This document shows, in pieces, positions 34,401-43,292 of a DNA stretch of 64,000 nt; the stretch's first letter is position 1; the number at the start of each line of letters is the position of its first letter. Origin of the DNA: Sphingobacterium sp. UGAL515B_05. Lineage in GTDB: Bacteria; Bacteroidota; Bacteroidia; Sphingobacteriales; Sphingobacteriaceae. The notes beneath the pieces are model-generated. The model saw only the letters and a program-made list of their open reading frames with translations, was not told where the DNA came from and did not search any database. The stretch is from assembly GCF_033097525.1 (NCBI RefSeq), contig NZ_CP109907.1, forward strand, positions 4,278,001-4,342,000. Reading direction: 5' to 3'. A program made the position numbers and the translations under genes.

Positions 34401-35503
34401 TATGCTTGGGCTAAAAGTGGGAGGATAACGTTAAATGTTTTGCCATCGTTCTTTATTTGCAATTTTAAGTTGGATAGCAAATCGTATCTTTTAATGATGT
34501 TTGAAATCCCGATTCCCGATGATTCGGATACATTCTCAATAGGGATTAATATATTTTCAACAACAAGTTGATTCTGAGAGTTGGTGTATACCTTTATTTT
34601 CAGCGGTTTTTTCTTATTTGTCTGATTATGCTTTAATGCATTTTCTACCAATAATTGTAAGGTAAGGGGAGGTAATTGACAATTGCGTTTGGCGGGATTG
34701 ACGTTTATTTCGAAGTTTACCCCATCGCCGAATCGGTTTTTGATGAGAAATATGTAGGAATTTAGAAAGTTGAGTTCTTCTTCGAGTGAGATAATGTCCT
34801 TTTTGGAATTGACAAGAAGGTAGCGATATATTTTGGAGAAGTTTTCTGCATATTCATAGCCTAATTGTTGGTCTTCGAGGATGATTTCTGAGAGCACGCT
34901 CAGGTTATTAAAGACAAAATGGGGATCGATCTGTAATTTTAACGATTGAAGTTCTGTTTCAAGAATGACCTGATCAAGCTTTGCTGCGCGCATGGATTCA
35001 TTCTTCCAGTTGGTGATTAAATGACTACCAATATTGATCCCCATGATCATGAGCGCAATCAATACACTGATGGTAATGTTTTGAATCATCCCCCTTTTTT
35101 CCTCCAAAGATGGGGCTATAGTAACATTTTGAGGTCCAAAATAATATTTTGAAATCAGGTACTCCAGAAGTAAATTGATAAAGAGTACTGCAAAGAGGTT
35201 GATGACGGTTTCAAGTAGAAGTCGCTCTGTCGGACTATCTTTCCAGGTTAAGAACTTATTAAGCTTGTCATGGACAATGATACTAAATTCGGAAATGATA
35301 AAGCTGTAAATGATCGTAAATGTCCATTCACCGAGTATTTCGAACATATTCCGTTTAAAATAGCCATCCCAGCAACTCGAGAAAGGATCAATAATATAGG
35401 CGACGAGATAAATAAGCAGAAAGGACAGAAAGGTAAATATCAGCCTTTTTTTATTTGTACTAATAAGAGTCTTATCGTTTTTATAGATCGCTATATCCTG
35501 CAT
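34400..35503 (-). CDS. LytS/YehU-type sensor histidine kinase
   Basis: 367-residue membrane kinase. About four hydrophobic segments in residues 20-165 form the sensor. The His_kinase domain has His195 in QIDPHFVFNNLSVLSE, typical of the LytS/YehU group, followed by the N-box PLTLQLLVENALKHN and a G-box SSGIGISNIIKRYDLL. There is no periplasmic domain, so the signal is probably sensed in or near the membrane. It pairs with the overlapping LytTR regulator. Confidence 0.93.
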   Translation of the reverse strand: MQDIAIYKNDKTLISTNKKRLIFTFLSFLLIYLVAYIIDPFSSCWDGYFKRNMFEILGEWTFTIIYSFIISEFSIIVHDKLNKFLTWKDSPTERLLLETVINLFAVLFINLLLEYLISKYYFGPQNVTIAPSLEEKRGMIQNITISVLIALMIMGINIGSHLITNWKNESMRAAKLDQVILETELQSLKLQIDPHFVFNNLSVLSEIILEDQQLGYEYAENFSKIYRYLLVNSKKDIISLEEELNFLNSYIFLIKNRFGDGVNFEINVNPAKRNCQLPPLTLQLLVENALKHNQTNKKKPLKIKVYTNSQNQLVVENILIPIENVSESSGIGISNIIKRYDLLSNLKLQIKNDGKTFNVILPLLAQA

Positions 35504-35888
35504 TCTTTTAACTTATATGTATCGGTGAAATCTATGCAAATTTCGTAATTCCTTTTAGTATTGGACGACAAATTTCTGCTGAAGCGTATAAAGCCCCGAC
35601 TGAAATATCAATTTGATGTACTCAGACGTATATTGACGAAGGTCGATAGATTATCTTGCCTTGGCATATCAGAATATAATTTTTTATGAAATTCGGATGT
35701 TCTGTTTTTTTAATGGATTGTAAATCTTGTTGTTATTGACTTTTTGTGATCGGTTGATCTAACAGTGTCAAAGAATGACTTTGGAGATGAGGTTCGTTTT
35801 TAGCTATAAACAGAAAGGCTTGACATCATTTCGTCAAGCCTTTCTGTTTTATTGAGGTAACTATTTTTTCGATGTGTTATCCTGTAAA
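35504..35888. other. Intergenic region between kinase gene and DUF4822 gene
   Basis: About 385 bp with a terminator hairpin at 35808-35849 and otherwise AT-rich sequence. No gene is supported. It should hold the promoter of the two-component pair. Confidence 0.4.
35808..35849 (-). terminator. Terminator after the DUF4822 lipoprotein gene
   Basis: 17-bp stem AAACAGAAAGGCTTGAC / GTCAAGCCTTTCTGTTT (35808-35824 and 35833-35849) with an 8-nt loop, 39 nt after the stop codon. Confidence 0.8.
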
Positions 35889-36371
35889 TTATTTTGGCTC
35901 TTGATGTGTTGTTGGTGTATGGATAATATCGAAATAGATTGTTTTGTCATTAGCGTTTGGATAAACTCTATACGTGAATTCTTTCTTCGTTAATACGGTA
36001 ATATCAACCACACGGGTAAACAATGTTTCACCAGCAGCATTTTTAGCAACAATTGTTCTCGTTTTACCATCTGCAGATACGGTCCAGTCGCCGTGCATTT
36101 TGGGAGAATTGTCAAGATTGAACATGGTAAATGTGCCGTCAGATTTGAAATAAGCAAATCCTACAAAATTTGACACGTTAGCATCTGTTAACACTACACT
36201 TTCTCCTTTATTATTTTTTGCGTTTGTTGTTTCCCAGGGTGTACTGGCCAATATTTCACTTGGTATAAGCTGTGGTTCAACAACAGTTTCTTCATCTTTA
36301 CTGCAGCTCATCGCTACTAATGTGCTTAAGGCGATACATACCGCTAATGCAATCTTTTTTAAATCTCTCAT
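35889..36371 (-). CDS. DUF4822 domain lipoprotein
   Basis: About 160 residues from ATG at 36371 (frame open to 36395). Lipoprotein signal MRDLKKIALAVCIALSTLVA with lipobox MSCSKD, then a lipocalin-like DUF4822 domain: ILASTPWETTNAKNNKG, VGFAYFKSDGTFTMFNLD, SPKMHGDWTVSADGKTRTIV and a DIIHTPTTHQEP ending. Function unknown; the fold suggests binding of a small molecule in the envelope. A TACTTTTG -7 element lies just upstream. Confidence 0.88.
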   Translation of the reverse strand: MRDLKKIALAVCIALSTLVAMSCSKDEETVVEPQLIPSEILASTPWETTNAKNNKGESVVLTDANVSNFVGFAYFKSDGTFTMFNLDNSPKMHGDWTVSADGKTRTIVAKNAAGETLFTRVVDITVLTKKEFTYRVYPNANDKTIYFDIIHTPTTHQEPK

Positions 36372-36394
36372 TTTATAAAATTTATATGATGTCA

Positions 36395-36402
36395 CAAAAG
36401 TA
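36395..36402 (-). promoter_or_regulatory. Candidate -7 element of the DUF4822 gene
   Basis: The minus strand reads TACTTTTG, an exact match to TAnnTTTG, 24 nt before the ATG at 36371. No well-spaced -33 TTG is visible. Confidence 0.35.
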
Positions 36403-36588
36403 ATCGCATTGTTTCAGCTGTATTTGTCTCTTTTATTCCAAGGTTTGAAGGATTTATAAATTGAATGAGATTTCGCTGTAGAAGAGGGTTAAACAAAAGA
36501 AAAAGCTTTCTTTTAGCTTGCTTTGAAGTCTGCTTTACATGGAAACAAATTAAAGGTGATCGAAGCATGCGCTTTGGATAAAATAAAA

Positions 36589-36607
36589 CAGGGGACCCTA
36601 AGGCCCC
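36589..36607 (-). terminator. Candidate terminator of RND operon 2
   Basis: On the minus strand a G-rich/C-rich imperfect stem (GGGGCC ... GGTCCCC type) is followed by TGTTTTATTTT, about 50 nt after the outer membrane factor stop. Pairing is imperfect. Confidence 0.45.
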
Positions 36608-36657
36608 CCATCTACCAGATATGTATAATAAAATTAGAAAATTGCTTTTTTACAGCA

Positions 36658-38103
36658 TTAATTGTTGCTCCATCCACCACCTAATGAACGATACAGGTCA
36701 ACAACTGCAGAAAGCTCCGCTTTCTTTACCTGAGCAAGTTCGAGCTCACTTTGCAAGATATTGCTTTGTGCCGTAATTACTTCCAAGTATGTGGCCATTC
36801 CTGTTTCAAATAAAAGATTGGCGTGCTTTGTTGCTTCCTTTAGACGCGTCGTTCTATCCGAAGTAATCTTTTGTTTTTCTTTCAATTTTTGAATTGAAAT
36901 TAAAGCATCGGAAACTTCTCCAGCTGCTGAGATTACTTTTTGCTTGAAGATCAATACGTTCTTTTCTTGTTCGACACGTGCCAGTTCATATTGAGTTTTC
37001 AATTCCTTCCGCTGTAAAATTGGCTGCGTAATACTTCCTGTAATTGCCCCAAATAATGAAGCCGGTAAGTTGAACCAATTGCTTGCTTTGAATGCATTTA
37101 CGCCTGCTTCGGCGCTAATAACCAAGGAAGGATACATACGTGCCTTTGCGTATTGTTGATAAGCTTGTGAGGCTGTAATAGCCAGTTCAGCTTGTTTTAC
37201 ATCCGGACGATGACTTAACAAATCGGCTGGGACGCCAGTTGCTAATTCTTCGGGGAATTGAATATTCGACAATTTCTCCGCTATTATAATTTCCTGCGAG
37301 AGTTTTCCGCTAAGAATCTGAATGGCATTTTCCTGAATACGGATCTGTTGTTCAAAGTCGGGGATCAAGGCAGCTGCAGACAATCGCTGCGCATCGACCT
37401 GTTCCAATGCAAGCAGCGTAATGTCACCAACTTCATATTGTTGCTGGACAATACGTAAAGTTGTATCGCTTAATTGCAAGTTTTGTTTGGCGATATCACG
37501 CAATTGATAAAGCATCAGTAGTTGATAATAACCTTGTGCAACTTGTGCAATTAATTGGGTTTGAATTACTTTTTTCGCTTCTTCTGTCTGTAAATAGGAA
37601 GCTAAAGCAGCGATATTTTGATTTTTGATTTTACCCCATATGTCGGCCTCCCAGGATAAACCTAAGGATGCCGTATAATCTTCTACATGGTTTTGACCTA
37701 AAAACTGCCCCAGGCTCAATCCATTCATACTGTTATTGGATGGGTTGGTGCTATTTCCGCGGATCTGTAGTTGGGCCGTGGGAAGATAGTTGGCTTTTGC
37801 CTGTTTCAGGCTCAGTTGAGACGCTTCTATATTTTTTAGTGCCAGTTGCATATCTAAGTTATGTTGTATAGCACTATCGATCAAGGTTTGTAAGACTTGA
37901 TCCTTAAAGAAATCGCGCCATGGAATAGAACCTATGCTAGTTTCCTGTGGAGCTTTGGCCTGGTCGCGGTACTGTTCAGGTAAGTTGGGGGCAAGGTGTT
38001 GATTGCTGACCAACTTATCTGTTTTGCAAGACCATGCAACAAAAGATAAGATGAAAACCGTCAGTAATTTTGATTTACTATTGATATATTTAAATGCTGT
38101 CAT
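36658..38103 (-). CDS. RND outer membrane factor, NodT/CusC-type lipoprotein (system 2)
   Basis: 481-residue outer membrane channel with lipobox (FVAWSCKTDK) and two OEP repeats; LSWEADIWGKIKNQN and PADLLSHRPDVKQAELA mark the NodT group. It closely resembles the system 1 channel at 27.6 kb. It lies 6 bp after the RND permease as the last gene of the tetR-linked operon. Confidence 0.94.
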   Translation of the reverse strand: MTAFKYINSKSKLLTVFILSFVAWSCKTDKLVSNQHLAPNLPEQYRDQAKAPQETSIGSIPWRDFFKDQVLQTLIDSAIQHNLDMQLALKNIEASQLSLKQAKANYLPTAQLQIRGNSTNPSNNSMNGLSLGQFLGQNHVEDYTASLGLSWEADIWGKIKNQNIAALASYLQTEEAKKVIQTQLIAQVAQGYYQLLMLYQLRDIAKQNLQLSDTTLRIVQQQYEVGDITLLALEQVDAQRLSAAALIPDFEQQIRIQENAIQILSGKLSQEIIIAEKLSNIQFPEELATGVPADLLSHRPDVKQAELAITASQAYQQYAKARMYPSLVISAEAGVNAFKASNWFNLPASLFGAITGSITQPILQRKELKTQYELARVEQEKNVLIFKQKVISAAGEVSDALISIQKLKEKQKITSDRTTRLKEATKHANLLFETGMATYLEVITAQSNILQSELELAQVKKAELSAVVDLYRSLGGGWSNN

Positions 38104-38109
38104 GATGTA

Positions 38110-41100
38110 CTAATTGTTTGTATGCACGGGTATTTCCAATGAAACGACATCGCTTTCATGCTGTTTTTGCCGTGGAGTACCTCCGATTTTCTCTTGGATA
38201 AATTGGAAGAAAATAAAAAGAATAGGGATGATAAAGAGTCCTAAAACTACTCCAGTGAACATCCCACCCGCAGCGGCGATACTGATTGAGTGATTTCCTT
38301 GCGCTGATGGACCTACCGCTGTCATCATTGGAATCATACCAACGATAAAAGCTAAGGAAGTCATAATAATAGGTCTCAAACGTAATCTCGCTGCTTTAAG
38401 TGCGGCACTAGGAATTGATAGTCCCTGTTTACGCCCTTGGATGGCAAATTCTACGATCAGAATGGCATTTTTGGCCAATAAACCAATCAACATAACGAGT
38501 GCGACTTGTACATAGATGTTGTTGGCAATATCAGTGAAGCTAATTGCTGCGAAGACCCCAAATATACCTGTAGGAATAGAGAGAATAACCGCCAATGGAA
38601 TGATATAGCTTTCATATTGTGCTGCAAGCAGAAAATAAACGAATATCAGACAGAGAATAAAAATCAATGTGGATTGGCCTCCGGAGACAATTTCTTCTTT
38701 GGTCATACCTGAGAACTCATAAGTAAATCCAGTCGGCAATTGTTGTTTTGCAACTTCTTCAACTGCACGGATAGCATCTCCGGAACTATATCCTGGTTTT
38801 GGTATCGCATTTATTCCAATCGAATTGAATAAGTTGTAACGAGATGCTGTTTCCGGTCCATATACACGCTCTAATTTGACTAATGTATTGATGGGAACCA
38901 TGTCTCCTAATCTGTTCTTTACAAAAATTCCGTCCATTGAAGTTGGTTCACTTCTATCCTTGGCATCAGCTTGGACCATCACACGATAATACTTTCCAAA
39001 ACGATTAAAATCTGAGGCTTGGGCACTACCAAAATAGGCCTGCATAGTCTGTAAAATGCTTTTTGTGCTTACGCCAAGTTGTTCTGCTTTGATATCATCT
39101 ACCTGGAGTTCATATTGTGGATAATCCGCCTTAAAGGTTGTGAAAGCCATCATAATTTCTGGACGTTTCATCAATTCGCCAATAAACTTTTGGCCTATGC
39201 CACTGAATTTTCCGAGTTGTCCACCGGTCCGGTCCTGCAGTACCATATCCAGACCATCCACGTTACTGAATCCAGGTACAGTAGGGAAGGTAAAGACAAA
39301 GAAATTTGCGCCTTTGATATTTGCCAGGCGCTGATTGACATCGGCCATAATAGCATTGATGTCTTTTATCTTACCACGTTCTTCATGTGGTTTGAGGAGG
39401 ATAAATGCAACACCTGCTGATGGACTTGTGGATTGTGTCAAAATATTGAAACCGGCAAGTACATTTAAAGTTTTGGTAAAATCAGCATGTTGAAGTTGTT
39501 TCTCCGCTTCGGCTAATGCTCCAGAGGTACGATCCAAAGAGGCCCCTGCTGGCATAGATAAGGATACAGCAATGAATCCTTGGTCTTCTGATGGGATAAA
39601 TCCAGTAGGTGTTCTACGGATCATAAACACGGTCAAAAGCAGGGTAATTCCCAATCCTGCAAATGCAACCCACTTATAACGGATCAAGAAGCGTAAACTA
39701 CCTAAATAATTCTTCGTCAACCGATCAAATCCGACATTGAATCCAGCGAAGAAACGCTCTTTGAAATTAAGTTTCTTGGCATCAGAATGACCATGATGCG
39801 TTGGTTTTAAGAAGAGCGCACATAACGCAGGGCTTAGTGTCAAGGCATTAATTGCTGAAATAACAATTGCAATCGCCAGGGTGAAAGCAAATTGTCTATA
39901 AAACACCCCGGTAGAGCCTTCCATAAAGCCGATGGGAAGGAATACGGCAGACATCACCAATGTAATCGAGATGATGGCGCCTGTAATTTCACTCATGGCA
40001 GATGTCGTTGCCAATTTAGGTGGGAGGTTCTCATGTTCCATCTTGGCATGAACAGCCTCCACGACGACAATCGCGTCATCGACGACAATCCCAATGGCTA
40101 GCACCAGAGCAAACAAAGTCAGTAGGTTGATTGAAAAGCCGAAGAGCTGCATGAAGAAAAATGTTCCCACGATGGCTACCGGAACCGCAATCGCTGGTAT
40201 CAATGTCGATCTAAAATCCTGAAGGAATAGAAAGACAACTAAAAATACCAGTATAAATGCTTCAACTAGTGTATGTTTTACTTGGTCAATGGATTGATCC
40301 AGTGCATCTTTTGTGTTGTATAAAACGAGATATTTGACCCCTTTTGGAAAGCTTAAAGAGGCTTTCTCCATGAATTTTTGAATGGCAATCTGAATTTCAT
40401 TTGCATTCGAACCCGCAAGCTGCATGACCCCAATATTCAATCCTGCTTTACCGTTGATGCGCGTATGACTCGCATAGGTATAAGATCCCAGTTCGACACG
40501 AGCGACGTCTTTGAGTTTTAGTACAGAACCGTCTGTATTGGAGCGGATAATAATATTTTCGTAATCACTTGGCTGGTTGAGTTTACCTTTATATTTGATT
40601 ACAAATTCAAAAGCTTCACGGCTGCTCTCTCCGAATTTACCCGGAGCAGCTTCGACGTTTTTATCTTGGATGGCGGCCATTACTTCCTCAGGCGTTAATT
40701 TATAGGTCGCCATTTGATTTGGATTGAGCCATACACGCATGGAGTAGTCTTTGCTACCACCAAATGCCAATGCTTGTCCCACGCCGGGTATCCGTTTCAA
40801 TTCAGGAATGATATTGATCTGCGCATAATTGGTAATAAAAGTCTGATCGTATTTACTCTGATCTTCCGTGTAAAGGTCCAATACCATGATCAAGCTGTTT
40901 TGCTGTTTTGCGGTGGTGATCCCGGCTTGTACAACTTCAGCAGGCAATTGGCTGGTTGCCTGAGCCACACGATTTTGGACGTTAACAGCAGCTTGGTCAG
41001 GGTCTGTACCAAGTTTAAAATATACCGTAATCATTAACGAACCGTCGTTGCTGGCGGTAGAGCTCATGTAGCTCATATTTTCAACACCATTAATTGACTC

Positions 41101-41298
41101 TTCGAGTGAAGGGGCTACGGCACGAAGGACCGTTTCGGCATTTGCCCCGGGATATAAAGCCGTTACCTGCACCGCGGGCGGTGCAATATCGGGAAACTGC
41201 TGCAAAGGCAGTTTTAGGATACCAATCACCCCCAATATGACAAGTAATATGGAGATAACGGTAGCAAGTACAGGTCTTTCTATAAATTTCTTAAGCAT
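38110..41298 (-). CDS. RND multidrug efflux permease, HAE1 family (system 2)
   Basis: 1062-residue proton-driven pump. It starts MLKKFIERPVLATVIS and has TM4 aspartates in LAIGIVVDDAIVVVEAVHAK, the large periplasmic docking loops, and LAKNAILIVEFAIQGRKQG near the C-terminus. It is paralogous to the permease at 29.0 kb, with long identical blocks in the TM regions and divergent periplasmic loops, so substrate ranges may differ. The adaptor lies 14 bp upstream and the outer membrane factor 6 bp downstream. Confidence 0.97.
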   Translation of the reverse strand: MLKKFIERPVLATVISILLVILGVIGILKLPLQQFPDIAPPAVQVTALYPGANAETVLRAVAPSLEESINGVENMSYMSSTASNDGSLMITVYFKLGTDPDQAAVNVQNRVAQATSQLPAEVVQAGITTAKQQNSLIMVLDLYTEDQSKYDQTFITNYAQINIIPELKRIPGVGQALAFGGSKDYSMRVWLNPNQMATYKLTPEEVMAAIQDKNVEAAPGKFGESSREAFEFVIKYKGKLNQPSDYENIIIRSNTDGSVLKLKDVARVELGSYTYASHTRINGKAGLNIGVMQLAGSNANEIQIAIQKFMEKASLSFPKGVKYLVLYNTKDALDQSIDQVKHTLVEAFILVFLVVFLFLQDFRSTLIPAIAVPVAIVGTFFFMQLFGFSINLLTLFALVLAIGIVVDDAIVVVEAVHAKMEHENLPPKLATTSAMSEITGAIISITLVMSAVFLPIGFMEGSTGVFYRQFAFTLAIAIVISAINALTLSPALCALFLKPTHHGHSDAKKLNFKERFFAGFNVGFDRLTKNYLGSLRFLIRYKWVAFAGLGITLLLTVFMIRRTPTGFIPSEDQGFIAVSLSMPAGASLDRTSGALAEAEKQLQHADFTKTLNVLAGFNILTQSTSPSAGVAFILLKPHEERGKIKDINAIMADVNQRLANIKGANFFVFTFPTVPGFSNVDGLDMVLQDRTGGQLGKFSGIGQKFIGELMKRPEIMMAFTTFKADYPQYELQVDDIKAEQLGVSTKSILQTMQAYFGSAQASDFNRFGKYYRVMVQADAKDRSEPTSMDGIFVKNRLGDMVPINTLVKLERVYGPETASRYNLFNSIGINAIPKPGYSSGDAIRAVEEVAKQQLPTGFTYEFSGMTKEEIVSGGQSTLIFILCLIFVYFLLAAQYESYIIPLAVILSIPTGIFGVFAAISFTDIANNIYVQVALVMLIGLLAKNAILIVEFAIQGRKQGLSIPSAALKAARLRLRPIIMTSLAFIVGMIPMMTAVGPSAQGNHSISIAAAGGMFTGVVLGLFIIPILFIFFQFIQEKIGGTPRQKQHESDVVSLEIPVHTNN

Positions 41299-41312
41299 GT
41301 GATTTTCTAATA

Positions 41313-42515
41313 TTATAATGAATTGATGCTATCTCTTGATAAGGCTTGTGGTGTAATTTTCTGACCATCCTGAAGCAAGTCAATGCCTTTGTAGACAATT
41401 CGATCTCCCGCATTCAGTCCTTTACTTACAAGGTAATTTGCACCACTTTTTCCAATGACAGTAATAGGCTGTTGAACAACTTTATTTTCTTTACCAACGG
41501 TATAAACGAAGATTTTATCCTGCATTTCAAGGGTAGCAAGTTGTGGTACCAATAATGCTTGTGCATACTTCTTCTGTAGTCTTACACGACCCGTATTTCC
41601 GTTGCGTAAAACTCCTTCTGGATTGTTGAACGTTGCACGAAGTGTAATCGCACCGGTATTTTTATCAAACTGTCCATCCACCATATCTATTTTTCCTTTC
41701 TGATCATAAATTGTCTGATCCGAAAGAACTAGGCTGATCGGAGGGAGGTTGTGAAGCTTTTGTTGTAAATTGCTCCCTTCTGTATTGTTTTTGAATGCGA
41801 TAAAGTCATTTTCTCCCAGTGAGAAATAAACATGAAGATCTCTTACATTTGACAATGCGGTAAGTGGTTGTGGGTCTGTAGGACCAACCAAACTCCCTTG
41901 CTTGCGCTGTAATCTACCGATGTATCCTTCGGCTGAAGCCCGTATTAGCGTATATCCGACATTGATTTTTGCAGTTTCAACGGCCGATAGTGCCAATTGT
42001 ACGTTTGCTTTAGCGGCATTACGTGCGCTAATAGCTGTTTTTAGCTGGAAGTCTGTCAGTACTTTGGTATTCACCAGTTTTGTTTTCTTTTCGACTTCTA
42101 ATTCGGCGTTTTCCAAGCTAGCTTTTGCTGCCAGTAAATTTGCCTTCGCTTGGTTTAATTGTTCCTGATAGGGGCGGTCGTTGATCTTGAAAAGTGCTTG
42201 ACCTTTAGTTACTTTGGCTCCTTCATCAACATAGATATTTTTAAAAATTCCCTCTACCTGAGGTCTGATCTCAATATTGGCGGAAGCTTCAATAGTGGCT
42301 GGATACTCCTGGTAAACCGTCTCGTTACCGTTCTCGATGGTAACGACCGGGAGGTTAACGGGTGGTGGATCAATGGGTTTACTAGTTCCGGTTGAGCAAC
42401 TGTATAGAAAGATTGCACTCAACACATATGCAGTCTTTACGATATTAATTCGTTTAACACTGTTAAGTGCTGGAACGTAAATCTTTTTAAGACTTGGTGA
42501 TAAATTTGTTTTCAT
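41313..42515 (-). CDS. RND periplasmic adaptor lipoprotein (system 2)
   Basis: 400-residue membrane-fusion protein. The lipobox (SAIFLYSCSTG) comes unusually late, near residue 40, behind a 20-residue leader that includes the bases of a 13-bp palindrome (42454-42466). No other ATG fits a shorter form. Lipoyl halves (YPATIEASANIEIRPQVEG, YVDEGAKVTKGQALF), Ala-rich coiled coil and beta-barrel (SAEGYIGRLQRKQGSLVG) follow. It is the first structural gene after tetR, 78 bp away. Confidence 0.92.
   Translation of the reverse strand: MKTNLSPSLKKIYVPALNSVKRINIVKTAYVLSAIFLYSCSTGTSKPIDPPPVNLPVVTIENGNETVYQEYPATIEASANIEIRPQVEGIFKNIYVDEGAKVTKGQALFKINDRPYQEQLNQAKANLLAAKASLENAELEVEKKTKLVNTKVLTDFQLKTAISARNAAKANVQLALSAVETAKINVGYTLIRASAEGYIGRLQRKQGSLVGPTDPQPLTALSNVRDLHVYFSLGENDFIAFKNNTEGSNLQQKLHNLPPISLVLSDQTIYDQKGKIDMVDGQFDKNTGAITLRATFNNPEGVLRNGNTGRVRLQKKYAQALLVPQLATLEMQDKIFVYTVGKENKVVQQPITVIGKSGANYLVSKGLNAGDRIVYKGIDLLQDGQKITPQALSRDSINSL
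42454..42466. promoter_or_regulatory. 13-bp palindrome inside the adaptor leader
   Basis: TTAACA-C-TGTTAA, a perfect inverted repeat inside the start of the system 2 adaptor gene. Same half-sites as 43211-43223. Confidence 0.5.
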
Positions 42516-42545
42516 GTGATATTAAAAATTGAAGTTTTGGTATAT

Positions 42546-42558
42546 TTAACGGTGTTAG
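42546..42558. promoter_or_regulatory. Degenerate operator upstream of system 2 adaptor
   Basis: TTAACGGTGTTAG differs from the palindrome at 43211-43223 at two positions. It lies 31 bp upstream of the adaptor start, in the tetR-adaptor gap. Confidence 0.45.
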
Positions 42559-42593
42559 ATTTCTTAACGTTGTATTTTTTGCTGTAAAAAAAT

Positions 42594-43193
42594 TTAGTCA
42601 GTCAGGGAGCGCGTGATGCCATAAATAGCATCCTTTAATACTTCTTGATTGGTATTGTCGCCATTGCCTTGGTTTACCAGATTGATCGAAATCAATCCAT
42701 GTATAATAGACCAGTACGTAAAATACTTTCTACAGATCAATTCTTCGGATGGATTTTTCTCTTTCATGATTTCACGGATGACATCACTTATCAATTTTCC
42801 ATGGGATTCTGCACATTTATAGGTTTTTTCAAAACCACAACAGGCAGTTCCCACACCGAACATTAATTGGTACAATTCGCGTTCTTCGAAGGCGAAATCC
42901 CAATAGCTAAACCACATTGCTTCCAATTGTTTCTCCAGATCGGTTTCAGTTGATTTCGCTTGCTTTACTTTTTTGGCAAGCAGGAGATAGCCTTGGTTGG
43001 CAAGTTCCATCAAGATGGCATCTTTATTGGCGAAATACTCGTATATCATGGGGGCAGTATATTCGATGATATCTGCAATTTTGCGCATACTTAAGGCCTG
43101 CCATCCTTCTTCTTTGACGATTTGGAGCGCAGCATCTAGAATATTGGTTCTATTCTCATCTTTGAGCCGTTGTATACGTTCTTTACTACCCAT
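42594..43193 (-). CDS. TetR/AcrR family regulator of RND system 2
   Basis: 199-residue repressor. The HTH is at about residues 14-60 (NILDAALQIVKEEGWQALSM, RKIADIIEYTAPMIYEYFAN). The C-terminal domain is of the TetR_C type (LEAMWFSYWDFAFEERELYQ) and contains CCGFEKTYKC with three cysteines, which could sense thiol-reactive compounds (inference). It is the first gene before the adaptor-permease-channel genes on the same strand. A perfect TTAACAGTGTTAA lies 18 bp before its start, suggesting autoregulation. Confidence 0.92.
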   Translation of the reverse strand: MGSKERIQRLKDENRTNILDAALQIVKEEGWQALSMRKIADIIEYTAPMIYEYFANKDAILMELANQGYLLLAKKVKQAKSTETDLEKQLEAMWFSYWDFAFEERELYQLMFGVGTACCGFEKTYKCAESHGKLISDVIREIMKEKNPSEELICRKYFTYWSIIHGLISINLVNQGNGDNTNQEVLKDAIYGITRSLTD

Positions 43194-43210
43194 GCTAATG
43201 CGTAAATAAT

Positions 43211-43223
43211 TTAACAGTGTTAA
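43211..43223. promoter_or_regulatory. 13-bp palindromic operator upstream of tetR (RND system 2)
   Basis: TTAACA-G-TGTTAA, perfect inverted repeat 18 bp upstream of the tetR start. Two further copies lie near the adaptor gene. Binding by this TetR is an inference. Confidence 0.6.
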
Positions 43224-43292
43224 GCAAAAGTGATACTTTTAATTTTATTTATTGACATCTAAAAGTCATTAAATAAAAATGTATTATTTTTT

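Noticed and set aside
27562..41298. Large direct repeats between the two RND operons considered as a mobile element
   Set aside because: The similarity follows coding sequence of paralogous pump genes; no insertion ends or transposase were seen.
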